Source of the DNA: Nocardia amamiensis
Lineage (GTDB): Bacteria; Actinomycetota; Actinomycetes; Mycobacteriales; Mycobacteriaceae
Direction of reading: 5' to 3'
DNA length: 64,000 nucleotides
Assembly (NCBI RefSeq): GCF_015477605.1
Contig: NZ_JADLQX010000016.1
Span: 62,001 to 126,000, forward strand
Below, piece by piece: positions 1-7,621 of this stretch. How positions within the stretch are numbered: the stretch's first letter is position 1; every line of letters starts with the position of its first letter. Below the pieces are notes generated by a model. The model saw only the letters and a program-made list of their open reading frames with translations. It was not told the origin of the DNA and searched no databases. Position numbers and translations under genes: made by a program.

Positions 1-215
1 TGCGGACCGAGCCAGGGTGTCTGCGTTTCGACATCTGCGCAGATCGGGTGGACCCCCACCGCTTCTTCCTGTACCAGCTCTACACCGACGACGAGGCGGC
101 CGAGGCACACCGTTTCACGGAGCATTTCCTCGCCTGGCGGGAAGCGGCCGATCAATTCGTCGAGCCGGGTACACAGATCGATTACAGCACGGACGTCCTG
201 TTCGGTCGCGAGTGA
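1..215 (+). CDS. Antibiotic biosynthesis monooxygenase (ABM)-like protein, 3' part only
   Basis: The window opens inside a gene: 70 codons are readable in frame from base 3 to a TGA at 213-215. The visible residues contain the pattern GCLRFDI, a run ending FFLYQLYTDDEAAEAHR, and FLAWREAADQF. This matches the second half of the small ferredoxin-like ABM fold (quinol or antibiotic monooxygenase family, about 95-110 aa), where Y/E-rich strands precede an 'A..H..T.HF..W' helix. Roughly 30 N-terminal residues lie to the left of the window. Family members act as small cytoplasmic cofactor-free oxygenases or as unknown stress proteins, so no substrate can be assigned. The fold call is good and the exact activity is open. 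Confidence 0.7.
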   Translation, partial: RTEPGCLRFDICADRVDPHRFFLYQLYTDDEAAEAHRFTEHFLAWREAADQFVEPGTQIDYSTDVLFGRE

Positions 216-278
216 ATTTTTCTCGCGAGCACCTTGTTCGCAAACTCACGCAGCCGAAATACCCACAGCGCACGTGCA

Positions 279-327
279 ATCGATCGTGCAGATGTGCTTG
301 CATCTGAAAGGCGCAGCGACATAAACT
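279..327 (+). promoter_or_regulatory. Predicted promoter with overlapping inverted-repeat operator (copy 1)
   Basis: CAGATG (289-294) and CATCTG (301-306) form a 6-bp inverted repeat around TGCTTG. The right arm overlaps a -35-like TTGCAT (298-303), followed 18 bp later by TAAACT (322-327), a -10-like hexamer. An almost identical arrangement, with the same 18-bp spacer, recurs at 3372-3423. Both lie about 100 nt upstream of a small unknown gene whose ribosome-binding region also matches. This suggests repressor or activator control by one shared factor, possibly the XRE protein encoded at 978-1898. Confidence 0.55.
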
Positions 328-432
328 CAGTGCCGCAACGCTTTACAGGGGACCACCAAGGGGAGGCGTGTTGGCGAGCCGAAGGCCGAAGTCGCCGCAG
401 GTCCGTCGCCGCCGAACAGCAGGGGCATTCGA

Positions 433-738
433 ATGGAACAACCACTTGCCGGCGGCAGGCTCGGACCAGCCGACGCCGCACTGGCCGACCAGCCAGCGAG
501 CGACAGAACTATGAGTACATACTCGGCCCGAAGCGGCCACACGACCACCACTTTCTCCCGGGAAACCGCCGTGGCGTATGTCATCGACGCCGTCGAATCC
601 ACCGGTGCGGCAACACGGCACGACTTCGACATAGAGCGGATCGTCACCACAGCACACGCTATGGCCGACGATTGGGATCTAGACGCATTACAGCCCGCGA
701 CGTTCTGGCGAATCGCCTCCAGCTGCATCAAGCAGTAA
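433..738 (+). CDS. Small hypothetical protein, 101 aa
   Basis: The gene starts at an ATG with an AGGGG ribosome-binding site 7 nt upstream. The N-terminal 40 residues are low-complexity and may be disordered. The C-terminal half is helical and acidic (VAYVIDAVESTG, AHAMADDWDLDALQPATFW), which is the more protein-like part. An internal ATG at 511 would give a 75-residue version and cannot be excluded. I do not recognise a family. Its leader and promoter closely resemble those of the 78-residue gene at 3518, so the two are probably co-regulated. The DUF397/XRE pair beside it suggests it belongs to the same developmental or stress regulatory island. No function is claimed. Confidence 0.5.
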   Translation: MEQPLAGGRLGPADAALADQPASDRTMSTYSARSGHTTTTFSRETAVAYVIDAVESTGAATRHDFDIERIVTTAHAMADDWDLDALQPATFWRIASSCIKQ

Positions 739-977
739 ACCGCCGGCTCCGCTATCCGATGTCCGGCGGCCGCCGAAAAAGGTTGTGCCGTACCGAGTTC
801 CGTCGCACACGCCCGACGCCCTGCGCAGCGTCGGCTGCGACCGGCGCCGGGCGTTCACCCATGTCCACTGTCAATGCGATCACCAGCATGTTGTAGCGAG
901 AACATGCCGACGTCCACCGCCGATTCCGGGGTGGACGTCTCAGGTTGCCGGGCCGTTCGGCATGCCGCCGCGCGGTC

Positions 978-1898
978 TCAGCGACCGGCGGCGTACTGCG
1001 CGATGATCTCGATAGATTTGTCCGGGCGTTCGGCCTGGACGCTGAGCCGGTCCATGACCGACAGATAGAGCGCCAAGTCCTGGCGCCGTTCCAGATACAG
1101 CGCACTGGTCAGGTGTTCGAGATACACGATGTCGGGAAGTTCCGATTCCGCGAAACGCAGAATACTGAACGAGCTGCCCGCCGCGGCGTGCTCGCCCGCG
1201 GAATACGGCAACACCTGGATCGTCACGTTCGGCAAGTCGGCCAAGGTGATCAGATGCAGCATCTGCTCCCGGTGCACCTGCGCGCCGCCGACCGGCCGGT
1301 GCAACGCGGCCTCATCGATCACCGCCCAGACCACCGGCGGGTCCGGCCGGAACAGGATCTCCTGCCTGCGTTGCCGCACCGCGACCCGCCGATCCGTGTC
1401 GGCGTCGTCATACCCGAGCGCCACGACCGCCCTGGCGTATTCGGGTGTTTGCAGCAGGCCGGGCACAAGGTGCGCCTCGTAGGTGCGGATCTTGCTCGCG
1501 GCCTGCTCCAGACCGAGGTAGGTACCGAACCACTGGGGCAGCAGATCGTTGTAGCGATGCCACCACCCGGGCTCATTGGCCTGCCTGGCCAATTCGAGGA
1601 ACGACTCGCGCTCCTCGGGATCGTGAACGCCGTACAGGGTCAGCAGGTCGCGGATGTCGCGTTCCTTGAAACCGGTACGGCCCAATTCGAGACGACTGAT
1701 CTTGGCGTGTGAACCCCGGATCGCATCACCCGCTGCCTCGCGGGTGATGCCCTTCTTCTCCCGGAGCTTGCGCAGCTGGCCACCCAATGCGATGCGTAGC
1801 ACGGTCGGACCACGTTCTGCGACAATGGATTGCACGTGGCCATCGTCATCGGGTTCAGCGATCATCGAGTTCGTCTCCGATACTCCGGGGTTGCCCAC
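978..1898 (-). CDS. XRE-family regulator with C-terminal DUF5753 (Scr1-like)
   Basis: A 306-residue protein. Residues about 30-90 form a lambda-repressor-type HTH (GGQLRKLREKKGITREAAGDA, then SHAKISRLELGRTG). The remaining ~200 residues match the DUF5753 domain of actinobacterial Scr1-type regulators, including WWHRYNDLLPQWFGTYLGLE and VPGLLQTPEYARAVV. These proteins normally work with a small DUF397 partner. Here that partner is the next gene upstream on the same strand (1956-2177), 57 nt away, so the pair is probably one transcript. An alternative start at Met12 of the long form is possible. It likely controls itself and neighbouring genes, and the CTTGCATYTG elements at 0.3, 2.2 and 3.4 kb are candidate sites by inference. 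Confidence 0.9.
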   Translation of the reverse strand: MGNPGVSETNSMIAEPDDDGHVQSIVAERGPTVLRIALGGQLRKLREKKGITREAAGDAIRGSHAKISRLELGRTGFKERDIRDLLTLYGVHDPEERESFLELARQANEPGWWHRYNDLLPQWFGTYLGLEQAASKIRTYEAHLVPGLLQTPEYARAVVALGYDDADTDRRVAVRQRRQEILFRPDPPVVWAVIDEAALHRPVGGAQVHREQMLHLITLADLPNVTIQVLPYSAGEHAAAGSSFSILRFAESELPDIVYLEHLTSALYLERRQDLALYLSVMDRLSVQAERPDKSIEIIAQYAAGR

Positions 1899-1955
1899 AG
1901 TGTGTCACAACCACCAGTCGCGAAGACACACCGCACCGACCGCTAATGCTACCGC

Positions 1956-2177
1956 TCAGCTAGTCAAATAGTCGAACTCACCGGCCTTCGCGCCGCGGAC
2001 GAACGCATCGATCTCCGGCCGCGTATAGAACAGTACACCGCCTTCCGGATCCCGCGAGTTACGGACCGCGACCTGGCCATCGGACGCTTCGGCCAGCTCG
2101 ACACAGTTGCCGCTCGGATTGCTGAAGGAACTCTTGCGCCAAGTTCCGATGATCTCGTTGGTGGATGTATCCGACAT
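1956..2177 (-). CDS. DUF397 domain protein
   Basis: A 73-residue protein with the DUF397 signature: WRKSSFS at residues 13-19, then SGNCVELAE, VAVRNSRDPEG and a C-terminal EIDAFVRGAKAGEFD. This family consists of short actinobacterial proteins encoded next to XRE/DUF5753 regulators. They are thought to act as partner or anti-regulator proteins in the cytoplasm. The start at 2177 was chosen because the DUF397 match begins shortly after it and GAGTGGG lies just upstream. The gene is the first of a two-gene unit with the XRE regulator. An 11-bp near-perfect inverted repeat (2219-2254) sits 42 nt upstream and is a plausible autoregulatory site. Confidence 0.9.
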   Translation of the reverse strand: MSDTSTNEIIGTWRKSSFSNPSGNCVELAEASDGQVAVRNSRDPEGGVLFYTRPEIDAFVRGAKAGEFDYLTS

Positions 2178-2218
2178 CTTGCCCACTCCTCGGTTCCCGC
2201 AGTTCGGCGAATCGGTTC

Positions 2219-2254
2219 GTGCAGATGCACGCTCAAACGTTCTTGCATTTGCAC
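2219..2254. promoter_or_regulatory. Inverted repeat upstream of the DUF397-XRE pair
   Basis: GTGCAGATGCA (2219-2229) is mirrored by TGCATTTGCAC (2244-2254), 10 of 11 positions paired across a 14-nt spacer. The right arm contains CTTGCATTTG, the same half-site found in the two promoter/operator copies at 279-327 and 3372-3423. It lies just upstream of the DUF397 start codon on the minus strand, the position expected of an autoregulatory operator. Confidence 0.5.
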
Positions 2255-2496
2255 CAACACCGGACGATAGCACGAAGTTCGCCCCTTGCGCCCCTGCGCA
2301 TTCGGGCCACGTGGGCGCAAATGTGAAACATGATCGCGTCGCTGCCAGAACACCGTGATCAGCCGCCGATCCCACCAGACGAGGGACCCCGAATCTTGTA
2401 GTGTCACAGTGCACATCGGATGTACCAGTCATTCGCGACACCCGCAGCGCCCACCCGCACGGCAGTGCCGCAAACACGTTTCGCGAGGAGTCCCTC

Positions 2497-3294
2497 ATGC
2501 CCGACGACCACACCCCCCTCATCCGGACCGACATTCCGCACTCCGCGCGGATCTGGAACTACTGGATGGGCGGAAAGGACTACTACGAGATCGACCGCAT
2601 CGCCGGCGACGCGGGCATCGAGGTCGACCCCGACATCACCACCATGGCGGTGCAGTCGCGCCAGTTCCTCATCCGCGCGGTGCGCTACCTCACGGGCGAG
2701 CAGGGCATCCGCCAGTTCCTCGATATCGGGACCGGCCTGCCCACCATGCAGAACACCCACGAGGTGGCCCAGAGCGTCGTGCCCGAGTCGCGGATCGTCT
2801 ACGTGGACAACGACCCTCTGGTGCTCACCCACGCGCGGGCGCTGCTCACCAGCACGACGCCGGAAGGCGTGACCACCTACATCGACGCCGACTACCACGA
2901 CCCCGAGCGAATCATCGCCGACGCCAAGAACGTCCTGAACTTCAACGAGCCGATCGGCGTGATGTTCATGGGCGTGCTCGGCCACGCGAAGACCTATGAC
3001 GAGCTCCTGCGGATCGTCCGGACCGTGCTCGACTCGGTGCCCTCCGGCAGCTATCTGGTGATGTGGGACGGCACCGACGACAGCAAGGCGTATGTCACGC
3101 TGTGCGAGAACTACACCGGCACCGGAGGCACTCCTTATATTCCCCGCCCCCAGGCCCAGATCAAGGCCGTGTTCGACGGTTTGGAGTTGGTGGAGCCAGG
3201 TTTCGTGTCCATTACTCAGTGGCGCCCGTCCGAGACCCAGGTGGGTGAGGTCCGTCCGATCTCGGCCTATGGCGCGGTCGCCCGCAAGCCGTAA
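2497..3294 (+). CDS. SAM-dependent methyltransferase, DUF574 / Methyltransf_19 type
   Basis: A 265-residue protein. It begins with the family hallmark ARIWNYWMGGKDYYEIDR (residues 17-34). It then has a SAM-binding loop FLDIGTGLPT near residue 90 and a downstream acidic strand VYVDNDPLV. The family is common in actinomycetes, often in several copies, and methylates unidentified substrates. It is frequently found next to XRE/DUF397 modules, as here. The ATG at 2497 follows GAGGAG. The gene is followed by a very strong terminator, so it is probably transcribed alone. The substrate is unknown. Confidence 0.9.
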   Translation: MPDDHTPLIRTDIPHSARIWNYWMGGKDYYEIDRIAGDAGIEVDPDITTMAVQSRQFLIRAVRYLTGEQGIRQFLDIGTGLPTMQNTHEVAQSVVPESRIVYVDNDPLVLTHARALLTSTTPEGVTTYIDADYHDPERIIADAKNVLNFNEPIGVMFMGVLGHAKTYDELLRIVRTVLDSVPSGSYLVMWDGTDDSKAYVTLCENYTGTGGTPYIPRPQAQIKAVFDGLELVEPGFVSITQWRPSETQVGEVRPISAYGAVARKP

Positions 3295-3325
3295 GGCCCC
3301 TGAACGCCAAACCGCAAGCGGCACA

Positions 3326-3367
3326 GCGGCGATCGCCGGTACGAGACCGGCGATCGCCGCCGCTTTT
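3326..3367 (+). terminator. Strong intrinsic terminator after the methyltransferase gene
   Basis: A perfect 15-bp GC-rich inverted repeat (3326-3340 with 3346-3360) encloses the 5-nt loop ACGAG. It is followed by CGCTTTTTT. It lies 31 nt after the methyltransferase stop codon. It is the clearest terminator in the window. Confidence 0.9.
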
Positions 3368-3371
3368 TTCT

Positions 3372-3423
3372 GCAACCGATCGTGCAGATGTACTTGCATC
3401 TGTAAGTGCCGCAGGCATAGACT
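3372..3423 (+). promoter_or_regulatory. Predicted promoter with overlapping inverted-repeat operator (copy 2)
   Basis: CAGATG (3385-3390) and CATCTG (3397-3402) flank TACTTG. The -35-like TTGCAT (3394-3399) is followed after 18 bp by the -10-like TAGACT (3418-3423). Across the 31 bases from GCAA to CATCTG only two differ from copy 1. It begins directly after the T-run of the terminator, so it gives the next small gene its own promoter. Confidence 0.55.
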
Positions 3424-3517
3424 CGGATATGAAATCAGGGAGGTACGCAGGGAGTTCGATCCCGCGTCGCCAGCAGGTCAGCCTCCCATCCGCACGTTGG
3501 ACGCAAGGGGCAGTCGA

Positions 3518-3754
3518 ATGATCCAGCCATTCCGAACTCCCCATCCGGTTGCCGTCATCGATGGCGCCGGCGCCGAGCCCCTGCGCCGATACCCGGCACC
3601 GGATTTCGCCATGTCCGACTGCTCCGCGGAGCCACGCGGCCTCACCTATCGGCAGGCCCGCGACATCCTCACCGCCCATGAGGTCCACGGACCACAGTGC
3701 AGGCAGTGGCTGGCTGCCGCCGCCTACCTATCCGCCGGACTGGACGACGAGTAG
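3518..3754 (+). CDS. Small hypothetical protein, 78 aa
   Basis: The ATG at 3518 follows AAGGGG with a 7-nt gap. The leader resembles that of the gene at 433 (both read AGGGGCA, then a few bases, then TCGAATG). The C-terminal half (LTYRQARDILTAHEVHGPQCRQWLAAAAYLSAG split across two helices) looks like a compact helical domain with one Cys. The N-terminus is proline-rich and probably unstructured. I do not recognise a family. Its predicted promoter is nearly identical to that of the gene at 433, so I infer common regulation within the XRE/DUF397 island. No function is claimed. Confidence 0.6.
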   Translation: MIQPFRTPHPVAVIDGAGAEPLRRYPAPDFAMSDCSAEPRGLTYRQARDILTAHEVHGPQCRQWLAAAAYLSAGLDDE

Positions 3755-3994
3755 ATCCCTAAACGCCTGGCAAGCAAGAGTTCTGGCCTGCCCTCTCCCC
3801 CTGGACCGCAGGCTACGTGGCGCACCGGCTGCGAAGGACGTCCCGAGTCGACCCAGCAGCTCATCCGGCAATGTTCTAGGTCGCCATCGATCTCAGCGAT
3901 CACTCCCCGCGGACACGACCGTTTCGTATAGTGATCCGATCGACTCGGGCACCATTTATCGCACGCCTGATGTGGCATTTGGAGCGAACTCGTC

Positions 3995-5257
3995 ATGACC
4001 TACTCCGCGTTGGACCTGTCCGCTGGCTCGTCCGACCCGGCGCTGGAGATCGGCGGACAGCCGGCTTCGGTGCCGCTCCAGAACACCGACCGCGTCGCCT
4101 CCCGCATGGTCGGATACCTAGAGAACAACATGGCCCCCTGCCGGACGCTGCCCGGCGAGCATTTACGCGGAGACGTCACCAAACTCACCCGAAGCTGTCT
4201 CAGCCTGGCCGCCGAGATGCTCGACCGGCGCGCCGTGCCGGACGACGAACAGCTCGGCGCGGTGCGCGCGGCCGCGACCCGCTGGGCCCGCGAGGGCGTG
4301 CCGCTCAGCACCATCCTGCGCGCATACCACGAGGGGCTGCGGATCGCGCTCGGCCTGGTCACCGCGCGAGCCGAGGCGGATGACGTCGGCGAGGTGCTGA
4401 TTGCCACCGACCTCATCCTCGAGCTCCTGGAGGCGATCACCGCAGCGGTGTCGGACGCCTACGTCGAGGAGCAGCACTTGGTCGCCAAGGAACACCAGAC
4501 CGCGGCGCAGACGCTCGCCTCGGCACTGCTCAGCGGTCGCGGCAGCTCGGCATTGGCACGACAGACCGGCATTCCGATCGCGGAGTCCTATCAGGTTGTC
4601 GCGCTGTCGATTCCGGAACACCCGGACGAGCGCGATCCACGCGTCGACGGGAACGTCGCCGCGCGCCGCAAGCTACGCAGGCTGCAGTCGGAGCTGGCCA
4701 CCGTGTTCGCCTCACGCGCGCTCGCGCTGCTCAGCATCAAGGGCGGCACCCTGCTCATACCGCTCGGCGACGAGGCCGAGAGCGCCCTCACCGACGCGAC
4801 GCTCGACCTGTTGGCCATCGCGGCCGAGGTCCCGCTCACCGCGACGGTGGTGGCCAGCGAGACCGACCAGATACCCGAGTCCGCCGATCAGGCCCACGAG
4901 CTGCTCAATCTGGTCCGCGTCGGCGACAGACCGCCCGGTCTCTATCAGATGTCGGATCTGGCCGTCGAATACCAGCTCACCCGTGGGGGCCCGGCGACCC
5001 GGCGGATCGCGACCATCCTCGATCCGCTCGACGCCCATCCCGAACTGTTCGACACCATGCGCGCCTACCTCGGCAACGACATGAACCGCCAGCTCACCGC
5101 ACGCCAGCTCTACGTGCACCCGAACACCGTCGACTACCGGCTGCGGCGCATCGCGCAGCTGACCTCGATCGACCTGGCGACCTCGGCGGGTATCTCGCAG
5201 GCGGCGATCGCGCTGCTGGCGCGCGACCTCGACCGCAGCGTCGCCCGGCGCCTCTGA
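3995..5257 (+). CDS. PucR-type transcriptional regulator with RsbRD-like N-terminus
   Basis: A 420-residue protein. Residues about 35-165 resemble the RsbRD N-terminal domain of stress-signalling proteins (TRWAREGVPLSTILRAYHEGL). A central GGDEF-like fold follows (about 175-300). The C-terminus is the PucR HTH (LTARQLYVHPNTVDYRLRRI, about residues 367-386). PucR proteins control catabolic or stress genes in response to small ligands, and no ligand is evident here. The start ATG at 3995 is preceded by TTTGGAGCG. The gene stands alone: 240 nt of non-coding sequence precede it and the CBS gene follows after 100 nt. Confidence 0.88.
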   Translation: MTYSALDLSAGSSDPALEIGGQPASVPLQNTDRVASRMVGYLENNMAPCRTLPGEHLRGDVTKLTRSCLSLAAEMLDRRAVPDDEQLGAVRAAATRWAREGVPLSTILRAYHEGLRIALGLVTARAEADDVGEVLIATDLILELLEAITAAVSDAYVEEQHLVAKEHQTAAQTLASALLSGRGSSALARQTGIPIAESYQVVALSIPEHPDERDPRVDGNVAARRKLRRLQSELATVFASRALALLSIKGGTLLIPLGDEAESALTDATLDLLAIAAEVPLTATVVASETDQIPESADQAHELLNLVRVGDRPPGLYQMSDLAVEYQLTRGGPATRRIATILDPLDAHPELFDTMRAYLGNDMNRQLTARQLYVHPNTVDYRLRRIAQLTSIDLATSAGISQAAIALLARDLDRSVARRL

Positions 5258-5359
5258 GGCCCGCGCCGTGACCGAATCGTGGCCTGTAACGGATTCGTGC
5301 TGGTCACCGGGCCGCGAACTTGCGATCCTTGAAGTGCCGCGACGTCTGGATGGTGAAAT

Positions 5360-5794
5360 ATGCGAATTTCGGAGATCCTGCGCAGGAAGGGCAGCGACGT
5401 AGCCACGGTCGCACCCGACACGACGGTGCGCACGCTGCTCGCCGCGCTGGCCGAGCGGAATATCGGCGCGGTGGTCGTCTCACCGGACGGGAATGCGATC
5501 GCGGGCATCGTCTCCGAGCGCGACGTGGTGCGCAGTCTGCACGCCCGCGGTGCGGACCTGCTGGACACGCCCGTCTCGGAGATCATGACCGCCGACGTGC
5601 GCACCTGCGCCCTCGACGACCGGGTCGACGGCCTGCGCCGGATCATGACCGAGCACCGCATCCGGCACCTGCCCGTGGTGCACGAGGGCAGGCTGGTGGG
5701 CATCGTCAGCATCGGCGATGTGGTGAAGAGCGCGATCTCCGAACTGGCGGACGAACGCGAACACCTCGTCGAGTACCTGCAGGGCCGGTACTAG
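5360..5794 (+). CDS. CBS-pair domain protein
   Basis: A 144-residue protein made almost entirely of two CBS motifs: residues about 8-60 (ending GIVSERDVVRSL) and 75-130 (ending GIVSIGDVVKS). Stand-alone CBS-pair proteins (Hrp1-like in mycobacteria) bind adenine nucleotides or act as cytoplasmic energy or hypoxia sensors. The length matches that family. The gene ends tail-to-tail with the next gene, overlapping by 4 nt at the palindrome GTACTAGTAC (about 5787-5796), where one TAG serves each strand. The ribosome-binding site is weak. The partner protein it regulates is unknown. Confidence 0.9.
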   Translation: MRISEILRRKGSDVATVAPDTTVRTLLAALAERNIGAVVVSPDGNAIAGIVSERDVVRSLHARGADLLDTPVSEIMTADVRTCALDDRVDGLRRIMTEHRIRHLPVVHEGRLVGIVSIGDVVKSAISELADEREHLVEYLQGRY

Positions 5795-6222
5795 TACTTG
5801 CTGAGGTCGCCCAGATCGGCCGAGAGCCAGTGCTCCGGCCGCAGATAGACCGCGACCTGCTCACCGAAGGCCTCGGCCGCCTTCAGGTAGCCGTCGACCG
5901 ATTCGGCGGGCAGATACCGCGCGGCCATTTCGCGGTGCATCTCGTCGGTCATCGGAGTGATCCGGGTGACCGGCCCCTCCACACTCACATACCGGACGGT
6001 CGGCTCGAGCTGCTGCACCATCAGGGTGAAGCGACCAGCCTCGCGGAGCAGTCGCATCTTCTGCGACTCCGGGCCGGTCAGCACCCACACCTCTGCGCCG
6101 GGACGGTACTGGTACCAGATCGGGACGGTCAGCGGGCCACGACCGGCGCCCGCGGACACCGAGAACGCCGCGATGTGCGGCTGCGCGAGAAACTCTTGAC
6201 GCTCTTCCAAGGTCAACGGCAT
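5791..6222 (-). CDS. Pyridoxamine 5'-phosphate oxidase-fold (split-barrel flavin-binding) protein
   Basis: A 143-residue protein. VPIWYQYRPGAEVWVLTG (about residues 32-49) and a following SQKMRLLREAGRFTLMVQ are typical of the small PNPOx/F420-dependent reductase-like split beta barrel. A C-terminal MHREMAARYLP helix also fits. Such proteins bind FMN or F420 and reduce diverse substrates, or act as haem-utilisation-like proteins. I cannot tell which. The ATG at 6222 was chosen because an earlier in-frame start would run into the divergent operon. It faces the CBS gene tail-to-tail. Confidence 0.85.
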   Translation of the reverse strand: MPLTLEERQEFLAQPHIAAFSVSAGAGRGPLTVPIWYQYRPGAEVWVLTGPESQKMRLLREAGRFTLMVQQLEPTVRYVSVEGPVTRITPMTDEMHREMAARYLPAESVDGYLKAAEAFGEQVAVYLRPEHWLSADLGDLSKY

Positions 6223-6331
6223 GTGGGCCAGGCTAGTCGTGAAAGCCGTTGTCCACGACAAAACTTCGTAGTCCGTACCAAAAATGCGTATCGTGGGTGG
6301 CGTCCGAGCAGCCGATGAAGGGAGCGTCACG

Positions 6332-7621
6332 TTGCGGTCCCCTGCCTCGAGATCGCCGATCACGCGGGCGGAGGCTCTCCGGCTGTCGGCAGCATCCGCG
6401 CCGGCCCCTGCCGCGGTGCGGTCGCTGTTCCCCGCGCTCGCCGACGCCACCGAGATCTATCTCGACAGCGCCGCGACAACGCAGAAACCGCTGCCGGTCA
6501 TCGAGACGATCCACCGCTATCACAGCGGCGGCACCGCCAACGTGGGACGCGGCACCTACCCGTGGGCCACCGGCCTCACCGCGCGGATCGCCCGCGTCCG
6601 GGAGCGGGCCGCCGCCTTCATCGGCGCCGAGCATCCGGACGAGGTGGTCTTCACCGGCGGAGCCACCGCGGCGCTGAACGCCGTCGCACTGTCCTGGGGC
6701 CTGGCCGCGCTCGCCGACGGCGACGAAATTCTTTACAACGCTACTGATCACGCCTCGAACGTGTATCCGTGGCTGCATCTGCAGGGGCTGCTCGCCCGAT
6801 TCGGGCGCCGCATCGAGCTGATCCCCTACCGGGTGACCGGCGCCGGTGAGGCGGACACCGACGACATCCTGGCCAGGATCACGCCGCGGACCCGGCTGAT
6901 CACGGCCAGCCATCTGCACCACGTTTTCGGCGGGCTGAGCACACTGGAGGAACTGCGCGGGCGCATCGACCCCGCCATCCTGCTGTGCTTCGACTGCTCG
7001 CAGAGCGGCGGGCATCTCCCGGTCGACGTGACCGCGCTCGGCGCGGATTTCGCGATCTTCGCCGCGCACAAGATGTTCGGCACGCCGGGCACCGGAATCC
7101 TGTACTGCCGCAGGCGCGTGCACGACCGCCTCGTGCCGTTCCTGCCCGGCGGCAACTCCGGCGTGCGGCCGGACGCGACCGGACTGACCGCGGGGACGAT
7201 GCCCGAACTCCTGGAGGGCGGCACCCCCAACATCCCCGGCATCCTGGCGCTCGGCAGCGCGCTGGAAGTGCTGGAGTCCTTCGGCGTCGGCGCCATCGCG
7301 GTGCACAACCGCACCCTCACCCGGCGCCTGATCGACGGATTGCGACCGGTTCCCGGCGTCGAGTTCCTGCCCGGCCCCGCGCATGCGGCGTGCGCCGTCG
7401 GCTACGGCATCGTCTCGTTCACGCTGAACGGGATCTCGGCCACCGACCTGGGATTCGTGCTGAGCGAGCTGGGTTTCCTGGTGCGCACCGGCGCGCACTG
7501 CGTCCCCGCCGATGACGACGGCGCGGGCTCGGTGCGGATCAGCACGCACATCTACAACACGCCCGACGAGATCGACCGGTTCGTCGCGTGCGTGCAGTCC
7601 GTCGCCGAGGAGGTCACGTGA
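6332..7621 (+). CDS. Class V aminotransferase-fold PLP enzyme, cysteine desulfurase-like
   Basis: A 429-residue PLP enzyme of the NifS/SufS fold. It has YLDSAATTQKP near residue 43, the Schiff-base lysine in FAAHKMFGTPGTGILY (Lys247), and a Cys in VRTGAHCVP (Cys390) where SufS-type desulfurases carry the catalytic cysteine. The family removes sulfur from cysteine or acts on related substrates such as selenocysteine or isopenicillin N. The TTG at 6332 is preferred as start because AAGGGAG lies 7 nt upstream. An upstream ATG at 6284 has no ribosome-binding site. It opens a four-gene operon in which each stop overlaps the next start. With the cysteine-synthase-like and rhodanese domains downstream, a sulfur-transfer role is a reasonable inference. 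Confidence 0.85.
   Translation: MRSPASRSPITRAEALRLSAASAPAPAAVRSLFPALADATEIYLDSAATTQKPLPVIETIHRYHSGGTANVGRGTYPWATGLTARIARVRERAAAFIGAEHPDEVVFTGGATAALNAVALSWGLAALADGDEILYNATDHASNVYPWLHLQGLLARFGRRIELIPYRVTGAGEADTDDILARITPRTRLITASHLHHVFGGLSTLEELRGRIDPAILLCFDCSQSGGHLPVDVTALGADFAIFAAHKMFGTPGTGILYCRRRVHDRLVPFLPGGNSGVRPDATGLTAGTMPELLEGGTPNIPGILALGSALEVLESFGVGAIAVHNRTLTRRLIDGLRPVPGVEFLPGPAHAACAVGYGIVSFTLNGISATDLGFVLSELGFLVRTGAHCVPADDDGAGSVRISTHIYNTPDEIDRFVACVQSVAEEVT

Noticed and set aside
3755..3994. Small gene between the 78-aa protein and the PucR regulator
   Set aside because: Open frames here lack a ribosome-binding site and continue into the shadow of the PucR gene. It is treated as non-coding.
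6284..6331. ATG at 6284 as start of the class V aminotransferase
   Set aside because: No ribosome-binding site precedes it. The TTG at 6332 has AAGGGAG at good spacing, though the ATG remains possible for a leaderless transcript.
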